64,000 nt of DNA from Marthasterias glacialis (lineage: Eukaryota; Echinodermata; Asteroidea; Forcipulatida; Asteriidae), in the NCBI GenBank assembly GCA_911728455.2, contig OU452230.1, positions 449,001 to 513,000 on the forward strand, given 5' to 3'. Positions 49,001 through 56,700 of this stretch are shown here, piece after piece (position 1 is the first letter of the stretch; every line of letters starts with the position of its first letter). Position numbers and translations under genes: made by a program. The notes below the pieces were generated by a model that saw only the letters and a list, made by a program, of their open reading frames with translations, did no database searches and had not been told where the DNA came from.

Positions 49001-51905
49001 CCCAGACCTTGACTTTGCCTGCTGGATACTCTAGAGGCACCGCAAGGATGTTATTCTCACAGAGGGGGTGCATCGTTTGTCATCTTGAGGCCTGTGGCTT
49101 GTGTAAGCAAACACCTGTGATACAGGTGTTTTTTCTTTGCTATGGTAATTGATAGGGGCTACTGGTGGGCAGTTGAAATTATCAAATGTTACAGTAACTG
49201 ACCAAATTCAATTTGTACTCAGTGTAGTGCCTGCATGTCAGCAAAGCCGCAATTGTTATTAGCTGGAATTAGCTGTGGGAAATGTACAAAGATTAGTAGG
49301 CCTATATTTTGTATGTTGTAACATTTGGATCAATGATACTGTATACTTAGGGTCATGCATGGATACATTAGACTACCCCTAAATAATGGCTCAAATGAAC
49401 TGAAGATAGAGCAAGGACCATTGCTACTAGTCACCATACAGAAACATTTTTACATAACAATCATTCAAAGCAGCGCTTAGAGTACAGAACCACATGATGA
49501 AACTGGGGTTAGATCTTTGAAGACAAATCCAGGAACCCCTTATGATAGCTTCACATCATACATAAATCCCTCAATGGACGGTTCTGGTTTGTGTTCAACT
49601 CAAGTAAAGTAAATCTGATATTATTAGCTCTCAAAAACACACAATAAAAACATTGCATTTAGTATTCATGAAAAAGACCCAAGGTGAGGTAGTTAACCTA
49701 GAGCCTACATTTGATGAGAAACAATTCTCAAAATTCACTGTGCTAAGTATGCCTGCTCTCGGGTCCGTAGCTAGATCCCAACCATTCTTAAGGGACTTAC
49801 CTTTTAACCGAGATGACATGACCCTTATAATTTATGAAATTTTAACAATGACAGATAATTTCCCTGAGGACTTTTGTGGTAGAGAATTTGCAGGGGAGGT
49901 TGGAATTCAGTCAGTAGAGATCATACAGGGCAACTCAAGCTAGGATTACTGTAATATTGAAATGTTATTATTGGAGGCTGTGTTGAGCTGCGTAACATTC
50001 AGTAAGGCTGTCGATATTAACTGTATAATGCAATAAATAGCAAAGTGTGAAGATAGTATTTCCATTTCTATCCATATAAACTTTAAAGTCTGCACTTTGT
50101 CAAAGCATGGAGGACATGTATGATCAAAGGTGCAAAACATGTAGCTACATGTGAATTGTTGAATGAAGAAAAATGGACGAAAAAAAAATTCAAATTCTTT
50201 TTTTTTCTTCAAAATAATTGCATTTTCTTGATTCTTTCATTAAATATTGTTTTTAACTTTTTTTATATAACGTTAAAGGCAGTGTTATAGGTAAATAAGA
50301 TCGGTAAAGCTGACAGTGCGGTGTGACTTTGTGCGATCCAATACACATGAAAAACAAACCCGTGAAAATTTGGGCTCAATCCGTTGTCCGAGTCAGGGAA
50401 AAATATTGAAAAACCAGGCACACTTTTCAGCATGTAAACACATCGTCCTTAATGTTGATTGTAACAAAACCGAAATTAAAATTGGTGTCTTCAAATTCTA
50501 TTTTCTCAACTTTGACAGTTGCCTATTTCAGACAGAAATATTTCTATGGAAGGTAGGAACTGGTATGAACTTCATAATCAGTAAGCTTTCAGACTGACAC
50601 TAATGAAAACAACTTTTGGACGAATACCAAATCCTATGAAATAAACTTAAAATGTTACAATTGTCATCTTTCTGTTGAACGGATCACACTTAAAATTGAG
50701 TTTGATGGAAATGATAGGCTATGCTTCAAAGATCAAGATTTAATCATTGAAAACAAAGACATGTCTTTATTTAAAAAATATAGGCCTTGAATTAATGGCG
50801 TGTCATGGCAGAGTGGTCTAGCACACCGGACTCAAGCTCTGGTGTTTCTAATCAGCAGAGTGTGGGTTCGAGTCCCGGTCTGATACTTGTGTCCTTAAGC
50901 AAGACACTTAGAACCATTATTTCTTCGTCCTTCGGATGGGACATAAAGCCGTAGGTCCCATGTGTTGTGTAATGCACGTAAAAGAACCCAGTGACACTGA
51001 TTACTAAGTGAAGGGGTTTGCCCTGGTGTTTCTGGCAGTGGCTGCTGAATGCGCCGCAGCACCTTGTAAACCCTTATAAAGTGCTACATAAATGGGTCTC
51101 ATAATTCAAAAAAACTCCAAAAACCTGTTGTCAAAAAATGACAATAATAAGTGCTCTTGAGTACCTAATTGCTGGTAGATATATGGGCTATAATTCTAAG
51201 ATTCCGGTATTATTATTATTATGCCAGCACATTAATCAGGGGGTTGCAGGTTCAAATACCATTCTCTAGTCAATTTGTCTTTGTTCATCCAACTATTGAA
51301 GAAAAATGTACACAGTGAGTTTCCCTTTTATCTATTTTAATTTTTGTATAATCTTAGGCCATCTTGACATAACGACAATTTGTGTAAAATTGAATCTGTG
51401 TTTATTGAAAGAATGTTTGGCTTGATAAAACTTTATTTTACTGTCGTTGCATCATCATGTCTATTATATTTTTTTAATACTTTATAACTAATTTTACTGA
51501 AGTTTCCATTGAACTTCACAGCTAGCTGGGTATTTACAACTTAGTTCGCTAGGCTATGATGCTATAATAAGTATAATATTGATCAGATTCCGAAGGACAA
51601 TGCAAACTAAACATAACTCGAACCGGCTAACACACATGGATTACCCATTGATGTACATGTATGTTGTACCGAGTAAGCCCCACTACACTGTCAGTGTCAG
51701 TGTGTCACTAGTGTGGCCAAGGATTTAATTCTTCACCACCCTAGTGGGGCTGAGTCAGTGAGTGATAAGAAAACAGACACAAAAGTTTGGTTTATATAAA
51801 ACTAAAAGTTGCAGTTTGTACCTGGACATCAAGATTGAGTTCTGCATCATCCAATAACTTAGCTGAGCAATAGAATTCTTTCTGTTTTCGTCCAAGGCAC
51901 TCCAT
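18923..51905 (-). CDS. EPB41L4A: Band 4.1-like protein 4A (FERM domain, NBL4)
   Basis: Twenty-one exons, minus strand: 51905-51822, 42775-42671, 38334-38292, 37917-37741, 35845-35725, 34269-34093, 31616-31553, 29368-29205, 28688-28473, 27983-27888, 26753-26598, 26403-26320, 26154-26077, 25681-25571, 24316-24200, 23712-23620, 23514-23256, 22901-22714, 22514-22207, 21725-21503, 19004-18923. They join in phase to 981 aa plus stop. Residues about 10-295 are a complete FERM domain ([49 protein letters not shown]), followed by a FERM-adjacent segment with RKLSF. The tail carries Ser-Arg-rich blocks, [20 protein letters not shown] and NIPYT, in the same order as vertebrate EPB41L4A, which separates it from EPB41L5 and FRMD proteins. 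FERM proteins link membrane proteins and lipids to the cortical cytoskeleton. The last exon and the donor of exon 12 are the weak points. Confidence 0.92.
19005..21502 (-). other. EPB41L4A last intron
   Basis: No exon seen. It contains a foldback element at 21139-21272 and otherwise unremarkable AT-rich sequence. Confidence 0.4.
21139..21272. mobile_element. Foldback MITE, GATTTCACAAAG family, diverged
   Basis: The left end GGCTTGATTTCACAAAGCAC and the complement of the right end GGTTCGATTTGACAAAGAGC continue into CTAAGAnTnnTCTTAAGATG. Its ends match the near-perfect element at 32132-32298. Confidence 0.65.
21503..21725 (-). CDS. EPB41L4A: EPB41L4A exon 20 (PPGY motif)
   Basis: Open for 73 codons and ends [17 protein letters not shown], a second PPxY motif at 21523-21534. 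Acceptor CTCAAAG, donor AGAGG|GTGAGT. Confidence 0.78.
22207..22514 (-). CDS. EPB41L4A: EPB41L4A exon 19
   Basis: The largest tail exon, about 102 aa of Ser/Gln/Thr-rich disordered sequence, open throughout. Acceptor TTACACAG, donor CAAAG|GTATGA, phase 1. Confidence 0.78.
22714..22901 (-). CDS. EPB41L4A: EPB41L4A exon 18
   Basis: A disordered His/Gln/Ser-rich stretch with no recognised domain, including [18 protein letters not shown]. Acceptor ATCTAG, donor AAAG|GTAAGC. Confidence 0.78.
23256..23514 (-). CDS. EPB41L4A: EPB41L4A exon 17 (PPPPY motif)
   Basis: Codes for a polar segment with [11 protein letters not shown], a PPxY WW-domain ligand at 23451-23465, followed by [10 protein letters not shown]. 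The acceptor after ATCCCAG restores phase; donor CCAG|GTAAAA. Confidence 0.8.
23620..23712 (-). CDS. EPB41L4A: EPB41L4A exon 16 (His/Arg-rich)
   Basis: Codes for [23 protein letters not shown] in a second His/Arg block. Acceptor TTCTAG, donor GG|GTAAAT; 93 bp keeps frame. Confidence 0.82.
24200..24316 (-). CDS. EPB41L4A: EPB41L4A exon 15 (conserved C-terminal motif)
   Basis: Codes for [20 protein letters not shown] and RRNIPYTNV, strongly like the vertebrate HIQKELVDPSG..EE..EIPYT block. This is the best family marker outside the FERM domain. Confidence 0.9.
24317..25570 (-). other. EPB41L4A intron between exons 14 and 15
   Basis: AT-rich, with no recognisable exon or repeat family. Confidence 0.5.
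25571..25681 (-). CDS. EPB41L4A: EPB41L4A exon 14 (charged helix)
   Basis: Codes for [20 protein letters not shown] and [10 protein letters not shown], a charged helical segment that corresponds to the QWEAVLRRQKEK region of vertebrates. Acceptor ATGTAG, donor GG|GTAGGA. Confidence 0.85.
25852..25890 (+). repeat. AATC/ATC microsatellite
   Basis: An imperfect run of AATC with ATC interruptions in an EPB41L4A intron. Confidence 0.8.
26077..26154 (-). CDS. EPB41L4A: EPB41L4A exon 13
   Basis: Codes for [20 protein letters not shown] then six arginines; vertebrate EPB41L4A has SRSR..TSSGSESE at the same place. Donor GGAG|GTAAGA. Confidence 0.87.
26320..26403 (-). CDS. EPB41L4A: EPB41L4A exon 12 (poly-His)
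   Basis: Codes for [16 protein letters not shown], six histidines from a CAT run (26337-26354) and QHRKRR. The donor AAG|GTCAGG is weak, but it is the only one that keeps phase with exon 13. It may be skipped in some transcripts, since 84 bp keeps frame. Confidence 0.72.
26598..26753 (-). CDS. EPB41L4A: EPB41L4A exon 11 (SR-rich)
   Basis: Codes for [20 protein letters not shown] and [20 protein letters not shown], an Arg/Ser-rich disordered segment. Acceptor CATAG, donor AAG|GTATGG. Confidence 0.85.
26788..27372. mobile_element. Possible element with TTAAAGGGCCT ends
   Basis: ATTAAAGGGCCTGTGCAGAG at the left and the complement of the right end, ATTTAAAGGGCCTATGAAAT, form short inverted termini about 580 bp apart inside an EPB41L4A intron. 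The inside is AT-rich without an ORF. Evidence rests on the ends alone. Confidence 0.4.
27888..27983 (-). CDS. EPB41L4A: EPB41L4A exon 10
   Basis: Codes for [13 protein letters not shown]; vertebrate EPB41L4A has a similar APWEE block. Acceptor TTTACAG, donor GGAT|GTAAGT. Confidence 0.85.
28473..28688 (-). CDS. EPB41L4A: EPB41L4A exon 9
   Basis: Codes for [20 protein letters not shown], matching the FERM-adjacent GRT...LSxxLxRP pattern of the vertebrate protein, then a polar tail. Donor CACAG|GTAAAG. Confidence 0.88.
28925..28972 (+). repeat. Two-copy 24-bp tandem repeat
   Basis: GCAATACAGCTCCACCTACC followed by CCTA or CCCA occurs twice in succession (28925 and 28949) in an EPB41L4A intron. 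Confidence 0.8.
29205..29368 (-). CDS. EPB41L4A: EPB41L4A exon 8 (FERM F3 end and FERM-adjacent)
   Basis: Codes for [20 protein letters not shown], the last F3 helix, then [15 protein letters not shown], the start of the FERM-adjacent region with a basophilic kinase-type RKLS. Confidence 0.92.
29728..29903. mobile_element. TAGACC-family MITE, well-preserved copy
   Basis: 176 bp with about 28-bp inverted ends: TAGACCTTTATCATGGCGCA at the left and the complement of CAAGATGGTGGCAGCATGAT at the right. Both ends hold a CAAGATGG core close to a YY1 site. A relative lies at 9495-9644. Confidence 0.7.
30409..30498. repeat. GC-rich inverted repeat with CpG clusters
   Basis: The left arm ACACGTGCGCGCTTGCGGTC and the complement of the right arm (ACACGCGTGCGTGTGCCGGC then GGTCACATCACAA) pair through TCACAA with a few gaps. 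It stands out against AT-rich surroundings. Confidence 0.6.
31553..31616 (-). CDS. EPB41L4A: EPB41L4A exon 7 (FERM F3)
   Basis: Codes for [18 protein letters not shown], beta-strands of lobe F3. Acceptor GTTACAG, donor GGAT|GTAAGT, phase 0. Confidence 0.92.
32132..32298. mobile_element. Near-perfect 167-bp foldback MITE
   Basis: Two 80-bp arms differ at a single base and flank a spacer of about 7 bases (CTCGTCC). Ends are CAGGGGCCGATTTCACAAAA and its complement. The interior repeats the words TCCTAACTTAGGAC and CTAGTCCTA. The high arm identity implies recent insertion or gene conversion between arms. No target duplication is evident. Confidence 0.85.
32927..32950 (+). repeat. (TG)12 microsatellite
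   Basis: An uninterrupted TG run in an EPB41L4A intron. Confidence 0.95.
33735..33786 (+). repeat. GATT microsatellite
   Basis: A GATT run with two interruptions (GATGGATTGACT), in an EPB41L4A intron. Confidence 0.9.
34093..34269 (-). CDS. EPB41L4A: EPB41L4A exon 6 (FERM F2-F3)
   Basis: Codes for [15 protein letters not shown] and [20 protein letters not shown], the start of lobe F3. Acceptor CTTGTAG, donor TATTG|GTAAGA. Confidence 0.93.
34270..35724 (-). other. EPB41L4A intron between exons 5 and 6
   Basis: No exon or clear repeat family seen; GTACAAC words cluster near 34740-34800. Confidence 0.45.
35725..35845 (-). CDS. EPB41L4A: EPB41L4A exon 5 (FERM F2)
   Basis: Codes for [20 protein letters not shown] and [13 protein letters not shown], close to vertebrate EPB41L4A. 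Acceptor TTTGCAG. Confidence 0.93.
36039..36070. repeat. CCATGGAGGAA hairpin
   Basis: A perfect 11-bp stem (36039-36049 with 36060-36070) and 10-base loop. A sister hairpin lies at 36989-37014. Confidence 0.6.
36989..37014. repeat. GCATGGAGGA hairpin
   Basis: A perfect 10-bp stem and 6-base loop with nearly the same stem as 36039-36070. Single-arm copies of CATGGAGGA or its complement also occur near 34454, 45417, 46571 and 50107. Confidence 0.6.
37741..37917 (-). CDS. EPB41L4A: EPB41L4A exon 4 (FERM F1-F2)
   Basis: Codes for [32 protein letters not shown] and LQGRLPCSF, the signature of the F1-F2 link in band 4.1 proteins. Donor CAGT|GTAAGT. Confidence 0.93.
38292..38334 (-). CDS. EPB41L4A: EPB41L4A exon 3 (43 bp)
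   Basis: A tiny exon coding for [14 protein letters not shown], the WLDP turn of FERM F1. Acceptor TTCAG, donor AAAA|GTAAGT, phase 1. Confidence 0.88.
38335..42670 (-). other. EPB41L4A intron between exons 2 and 3
   Basis: No exon seen. It has a poly-G run near 39970-39981 and a GC-richer block at 39930-40200 with weak inverted words (GACCAATTGT / ATATTGGTC). The rest is AT-rich. Confidence 0.45.
42671..42775 (-). CDS. EPB41L4A: EPB41L4A exon 2 (FERM F1)
   Basis: [20 protein letters not shown] followed by YFGLRYLD, typical of lobe F1. Acceptor TTTACAG, donor ACA|GTAAGT. Confidence 0.92.
46199..46371 (+). repeat. Tandem duplication, 99-bp unit
   Basis: GGTCTGATGGTGATATTTCT begins at 46199 and again at 46298. 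The second unit is about 74 bp and nearly identical (one difference seen, AAAACACTT to AAGACACTT). Each unit also repeats TTACATGTAGTTAATAA internally. Confidence 0.85.
50797..51222 (+). mobile_element. Composite tRNA-Leu-derived SINE, copy 1
   Basis: The head (50797-50885) is tRNA-like: A box TGGCAGAGTGG (50806-50816), anticodon stem CCGGA/TCTGG with loop CTCAAGC (anticodon CAA, Leu), and a perfect B box GGTTCGAGTCC (50865-50875). A body follows with TTCGGATGGGACATAAAGCC and CAGTGGCTGCTGAATGCG, then a tail with CTGGTAGATA and an ATT microsatellite. The head lacks a proper acceptor-stem pairing, so it is not a working tRNA gene. An inverted copy is at 56509-56912. Confidence 0.88.
51822..51905 (-). 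CDS. EPB41L4A: EPB41L4A exon 1 (start codon)
   Basis: [13 protein letters not shown] aligns with the start of the vertebrate protein, where EFYC begins FERM lobe F1. Donor CAG|GTACAA, phase 0. Confidence 0.88.
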
Positions 51906-52581
51906 TATTCCAACTTCTCAGATGAGCCACCTTTATCTGTCAGTGTCACGTCTGTGCGTTGATGATGGGACTGGCCCTCGATGATGGTGATAACGAATCC
52001 AAAGCAAACTATGCATGTATGGTGGTACACGACTTCTCCAGTCCGGAATGGAAGTTCACAATTGTGATTTTAATAATAAAGTAAAGTCCCAAACGTCTGC
52101 ACGTTTCGCCGTCAGTCACTAAATGCTATATCAGAGACGGACGGGGCAATCAGCAGCCTGCAAACAACTCATGTGAAACTAGACTGGAGGAGGAAGACTC
52201 GGGAGAAAGCTGTGCCTTCAATCATACAACATATTAAAACCACCAGTTGTGGTTTTATTGTCTGTCATTGTATCATTCATTGCCGTTTTTACCTTTTGAG
52301 CTCTCTATAGGTTTTTTTTTTTTCGTTACAGCAACTCCATTGTTAAGTGGGTGTATTGTTTGCGATTTGTCATCATCCGCTGAACACGTCAAAATAAAAC
52401 TGCTTTCTGGTCGTCGACGGCACGGAGACGGGGTTCTCACATCACCACTCTCTCCGCCGTGCACATAATGAAACCGGCTGGACGCACGCCGCACGCATCA
52501 TCACATCACACAGGAACTGTTATCATACACAGCACACCCGATGAAGTTTGGGAAGAGGGCGCTGTTACAAAAAGGTATCAC

Positions 52582-52619
52582 CCAAAGACATAAAGAACCT
52601 AGGTTCTTTATGTCTGTGG
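52582..52619. repeat. Perfect 30-bp palindrome flanked by GGTATCACC repeats
   Basis: AGACATAAAGAACCT is followed directly by its complement with no loop (52586-52615). The dyad extends to 52582-52619 with one mismatch. GGTATCACC lies on both sides in direct orientation (52574-52582 and 52618-52626). Confidence 0.85.
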
Positions 52620-52684
52620 TATCACCACCATCGAGGAATAATGGAAGGGACTCTACAATAAAGTTACCGCCAACCGTCTGTCAA

Positions 52685-52712
52685 AACAACAAACAAACAA
52701 ACAAACAACAAA
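52685..52712 (+). repeat. AAAC microsatellite
   Basis: AACAAACAAACAAACAAAC-type run between EPB41L4A and SCAPER. Confidence 0.85.
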
Positions 52713-53535
52713 CAACAGTAACACATTATTGTAAAAAAAACATAAAAAATCAGTAATAAATTAGCCTGCAACAACTGACAATTTTATCTATGGCAGGTCG
52801 TAGTGGAGTTTTTTAAAACTTTTTTTTCACAAAAAACAAAAATAAAAACAGATTCCAACTTGGCTGGCACGGGGTACAGTGGCGATGTGTGTTCTTTAAT
52901 AAATACATCAACCAGATTCCGACAAGTGTTTACTGACGAATTCCTATTTAAATAATAATCCAATGACAACTGGTCGAAAACAAGTGATTTTGACACAATG
53001 GCGCGCCGTACACATACTTGACCGCCTCGGAGCGGTTAGCTGTATAGCGCCCTCAAGTCAACAGCAGACATCATAAGTAAAAATAGCCGATGAAGGGATC
53101 GTTAAATTGACGAGAGTGTATTTTTACGACAATTACAAACTCATAAAGAATCCTAGCATTTATAATGTTGATGAGATAGTTTCCCATTCTCCTCAAATGC
53201 CACTATGAGCAGACAACCTGCGATTTTGTTATGTGTAAATTGCGCTCTCGCTCAAATTAGGGCTCCAATTTAGAGCACTAATGTTTAGTACCGCTCAAGA
53301 TGATTGGTTCTTTTTTTTACTTCCTTATCAATATGCAAAAATAAGCCAATCAAAAATTGTTTTAGTGGCAAAACCATGACAATGTTAATGTTTACGTCGC
53401 TTGAGTGTGTGCGCTGACATTCTTTGCGGCAGACAGGGTCGTTAGCTGGATTTTTGTTAATGTTAGGCTGCTAAAGTGCTACTGTATTGTCGGTTTGTGT
53501 ATCGGTTTGGGGGATATCCCCAGGGTTTAGAAAAA

Positions 53536-53763
53536 ATGAGTGAGTTTCGGAGGAAACGGAGTAGCAACGGAACAAAGCAGCGGTTCGGGAACAGTGCTTC
53601 TGCCGACAGCGGTGACCTGCCAACCAGCAGACAAGACCGACTGAAGATGCAGCATAACAAACCAACTGACAGGCATGACCGGGAGAGGAATAACTCTGGC
53701 ATGTCTGGAAAGTCCACTGGTTCAGGACCACTGACTCCTCGCGGGAAAACGTCCAGCTCGAAG
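53536..53763 (+). CDS. SCAPER: SCAPER exon 1 (N-terminal extension)
   Basis: Codes for 76 residues rich in Arg, Ser and Asn (MSEFRRKRSSNGTKQRFG and onwards). Donor TCGAAG|GTAATT, phase 0. The ATG context AAAAAATGA is acceptable. It lacks remembered similarity to human SCAPER but splices cleanly to exon 2. Confidence 0.8.
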
Positions 53764-56700
53764 GTAATTTTGAGAGAATGAAGTCCGAAAAAGAGGAGAA
53801 AGTAACGTTAACTTAGAATTATAAATTAATTATTATTAATAATTAATGAATACTTTCTCAACTAGCTAGACAGTCTAGACCATGTAGACCATGCACTTCA
53901 AGGTTTTTGCAAATAATACATGAATAATTTTAGATTTGCTCAGACTTCTCTGGTGCATCGTGGCCATTTTTAGTACCCACAAATGCTGACTCCCACAAAT
54001 ATGTCACCGGATGGCAAGATGGCCTGAATGAAAACAATTCAACTACTGTTACAGTGTTAGTGTTACAATCATGGCGAGTATGCATGGTATGTGTAACATC
54101 CATGAATGTGTAAGACTAAGAGTATGATGTTCGAAACTAAATGTACGAGTTTCATTTTATTTCACGAAAAAATTTTACCCAAAGTGTGTGAAAGGCTGAA
54201 AGGACTCTCACCTTCTGACATGAACAAGTAAAATTAGGTGAAAACAACTTGTGTAACTTTGTGTTGCATTGATTGATGTCAGTGGCAGTGCAACGGAGAG
54301 ACTGACATCCTGCCGGGGCAAGCCCCATTATTTGCATCAATTTGCTGGACTCTTTCCGCTTCTTGGCCCTATGTTCACCTAGCTAGTCAATCAGTGACAT
54401 GATTTTGTGAATGAGAGCTCACATTTTGTTGCCTAAATTTTTCACCCAATGTTCACTTACCCATTACACATGTTACACAGTTGTGGTGAGTACATGTAAG
54501 TACATTAAAACGATGTTACGCTGGCTTGTTTGTATAATTTTATGAAGAATCTCCAAGCTGACAATAAGATGGTCAAACATTATCGGCAATCATGATGTTT
54601 ACTGCTGCATATGAATGCTGAAACAGCGACATTACCCATTACCCAAACTGTTGTGATCATTAATCATGTACAGTGTGTACTGACTGATCAGCTAAGGTCA
54701 CATGTTCACTTGTTCAGCATGTGATATGTACGACGCATGCATGGCTTGTGTGATTATAAAAAGAAAGTTTGCTGCCAGAATACGATTTTGTTGCTTTGAA
54801 ATACATGGAAGATGGTGTTGCTGCTGTCTTACAGCTCTGACAAGACGCATATGTGCATCAGTAAACATTGTGGGGGTTAAGAGGATATCTAAAGTAGCCT
54901 AATTCTTTAACAACAATAATAACTGGTCACATCACAAAGGTTAGTGAACATCTTGTATTCTGATCAGGAAACATCTAAGTACCGTGATAACATGGGACAC
55001 ATTCTACTAATAAAGGTGTGTAACCCAGACTAACTGCTCAGGATTTGACCATCACAAATATTTGCCAAACATTTCACAATTAATTTGCCAAATCAATGTT
55101 TTTTTAATTGAGTTTTTGACTATAAAAAAAAAACACTAACCTGCAAACTTAAACATTGAAAAAAACAAAGATAATTCTTGAATTCCTTTTGACTTCCTAA
55201 GTTCCTGCACTGCTATAGGATTTGAGGCATTCCTGCACTGCTATCGAAAGTTTACAGCACATTGCATTCAACACCATACTGTAATGTAAGGTGATCTGAT
55301 AGTATAGATGGGTTTTTTATACCAACAATTTGATGTTCAGATAATATTGTTGAGCCTCTCCCACTCAAAGCTTACTCCTACCATGGAGGGTGTTGGCAAC
55401 ATTTAGCAGAAGAAGGCATATTAATATTTAACTTGCTTGCCATTGATGAAAACGAAGTGATTGTGGGAATCACATGTCATTGTGCTCCAATATCCCCATG
55501 ATATTGTTCATCTTGTGTATGGCTGTTTGGCTGTAATCAAAGTTGAGGTCTAAAACACTTTGACAATGTTAAGAATTTGTCTGGGATTGAATCTTGTAAC
55601 AATCATGTGCAATCATTTGTTGAGATTTTTTCAAGGGAGATTTTTAGTGGCTAAATCAATGGTGTGTTGAGTACATTGTACCTTTACATTGTACGTAAGC
55701 ATAAGATAGCCTACTTATTGGAAGGGTAGCATTCTATGTATGTAACTACCTCATGCAACATTACAGGCTTGATTCTGATAAACTAAAACTATACTACAGG
55801 ACACTTGTTCAAAATGCTGTTTCCTCTAAGGATTTAATCTTTTAAATTCAGCGGTCTTTGTTTTTCCACGGCTGTCAATGGTCAACTCTATATTGACATG
55901 GTCAACTCTGTATTGACGTATGTAGTGATAAAAAGGGTCAGACATTAGTTCATATCAGATGAACGTAGTATGTGTAATTAAAGATTGATGTGTGTACACT
56001 CCTTGCTAAGTACACACTGATACGTGTAAAACTGTACATGTACTGTTCCCTTAAACACACCATTATTCTCTGTGTATAAAGTACATGTAGGTGTGGATCA
56101 TGTACAGTACGTGTATAAGTGCAAGTGAGCTATAGCATTATCTACTGGTCTTGACATCACAATGGTACAAATGATCTTTAAAATGTGGATTGTTTCTTTG
56201 AAAGAAAGTTACATTGTACTCTTGATTAGATAACATTTTAATGGAGACCATGACCTAAAGAAACAGGGTTTATTTTTCTGAGGTGTACAACATCCATTGG
56301 TTACTATACTTCAAAGGTTATAACTCTAACAATTATTTTGTATCCTTTAGGCCACCTATACACGCTCTTTGAGTGATGACAAAGTACGTCGTATTGTCAA
56401 TGAAGAAGGAAGACAAGCTCGTAATCTTGTTACTTGGAATGTTCCTGTGGATGACAGTGATGATAGTGAGAATGATGGTAAGAAAGAAAAAACTTCTCAC
56501 CTTTAGATTATAATAATAATAATAATACTGGAGTCTTATAAAGCGCACGTATCTACCAGCAATTACATGTAGGTACTCAAGGTGCTTATTATATTATTTT
56601 TAAGGCAGGTTTTTGAGCTTTTTAAATTATGAGAGCCATTTATGTAGCACCTTATAAGGGTTTACAAGGTGCTGCGACGCATTCAGCAGCCACTGCCAGA

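Larger units (their letters stand above)
42776..51821 (-). other. EPB41L4A first coding intron (9 kb)
   Basis: The largest intron in the window. It holds a 99-bp tandem duplication at 46199-46371 and the composite SINE at 50797-51222. Short open frames inside show no recognisable homology. Confidence 0.5.
51906..53535. promoter_or_regulatory. Head-to-head EPB41L4A/SCAPER intergenic region
   Basis: 1.6 kb separates the two start codons, so both 5' UTRs and promoters must fall here, or further away if non-coding exons exist. CpG-rich patches occur around 52410-52500 and 53380-53470. A 30-bp perfect palindrome is at 52586-52615. No TATA box is convincing. Confidence 0.55.

Noticed and set aside
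50797..50885. A tRNA-Leu gene
   Set aside because: A and B boxes and the anticodon stem are good, but the acceptor stem does not pair and a SINE body follows; a second copy has the same layout.
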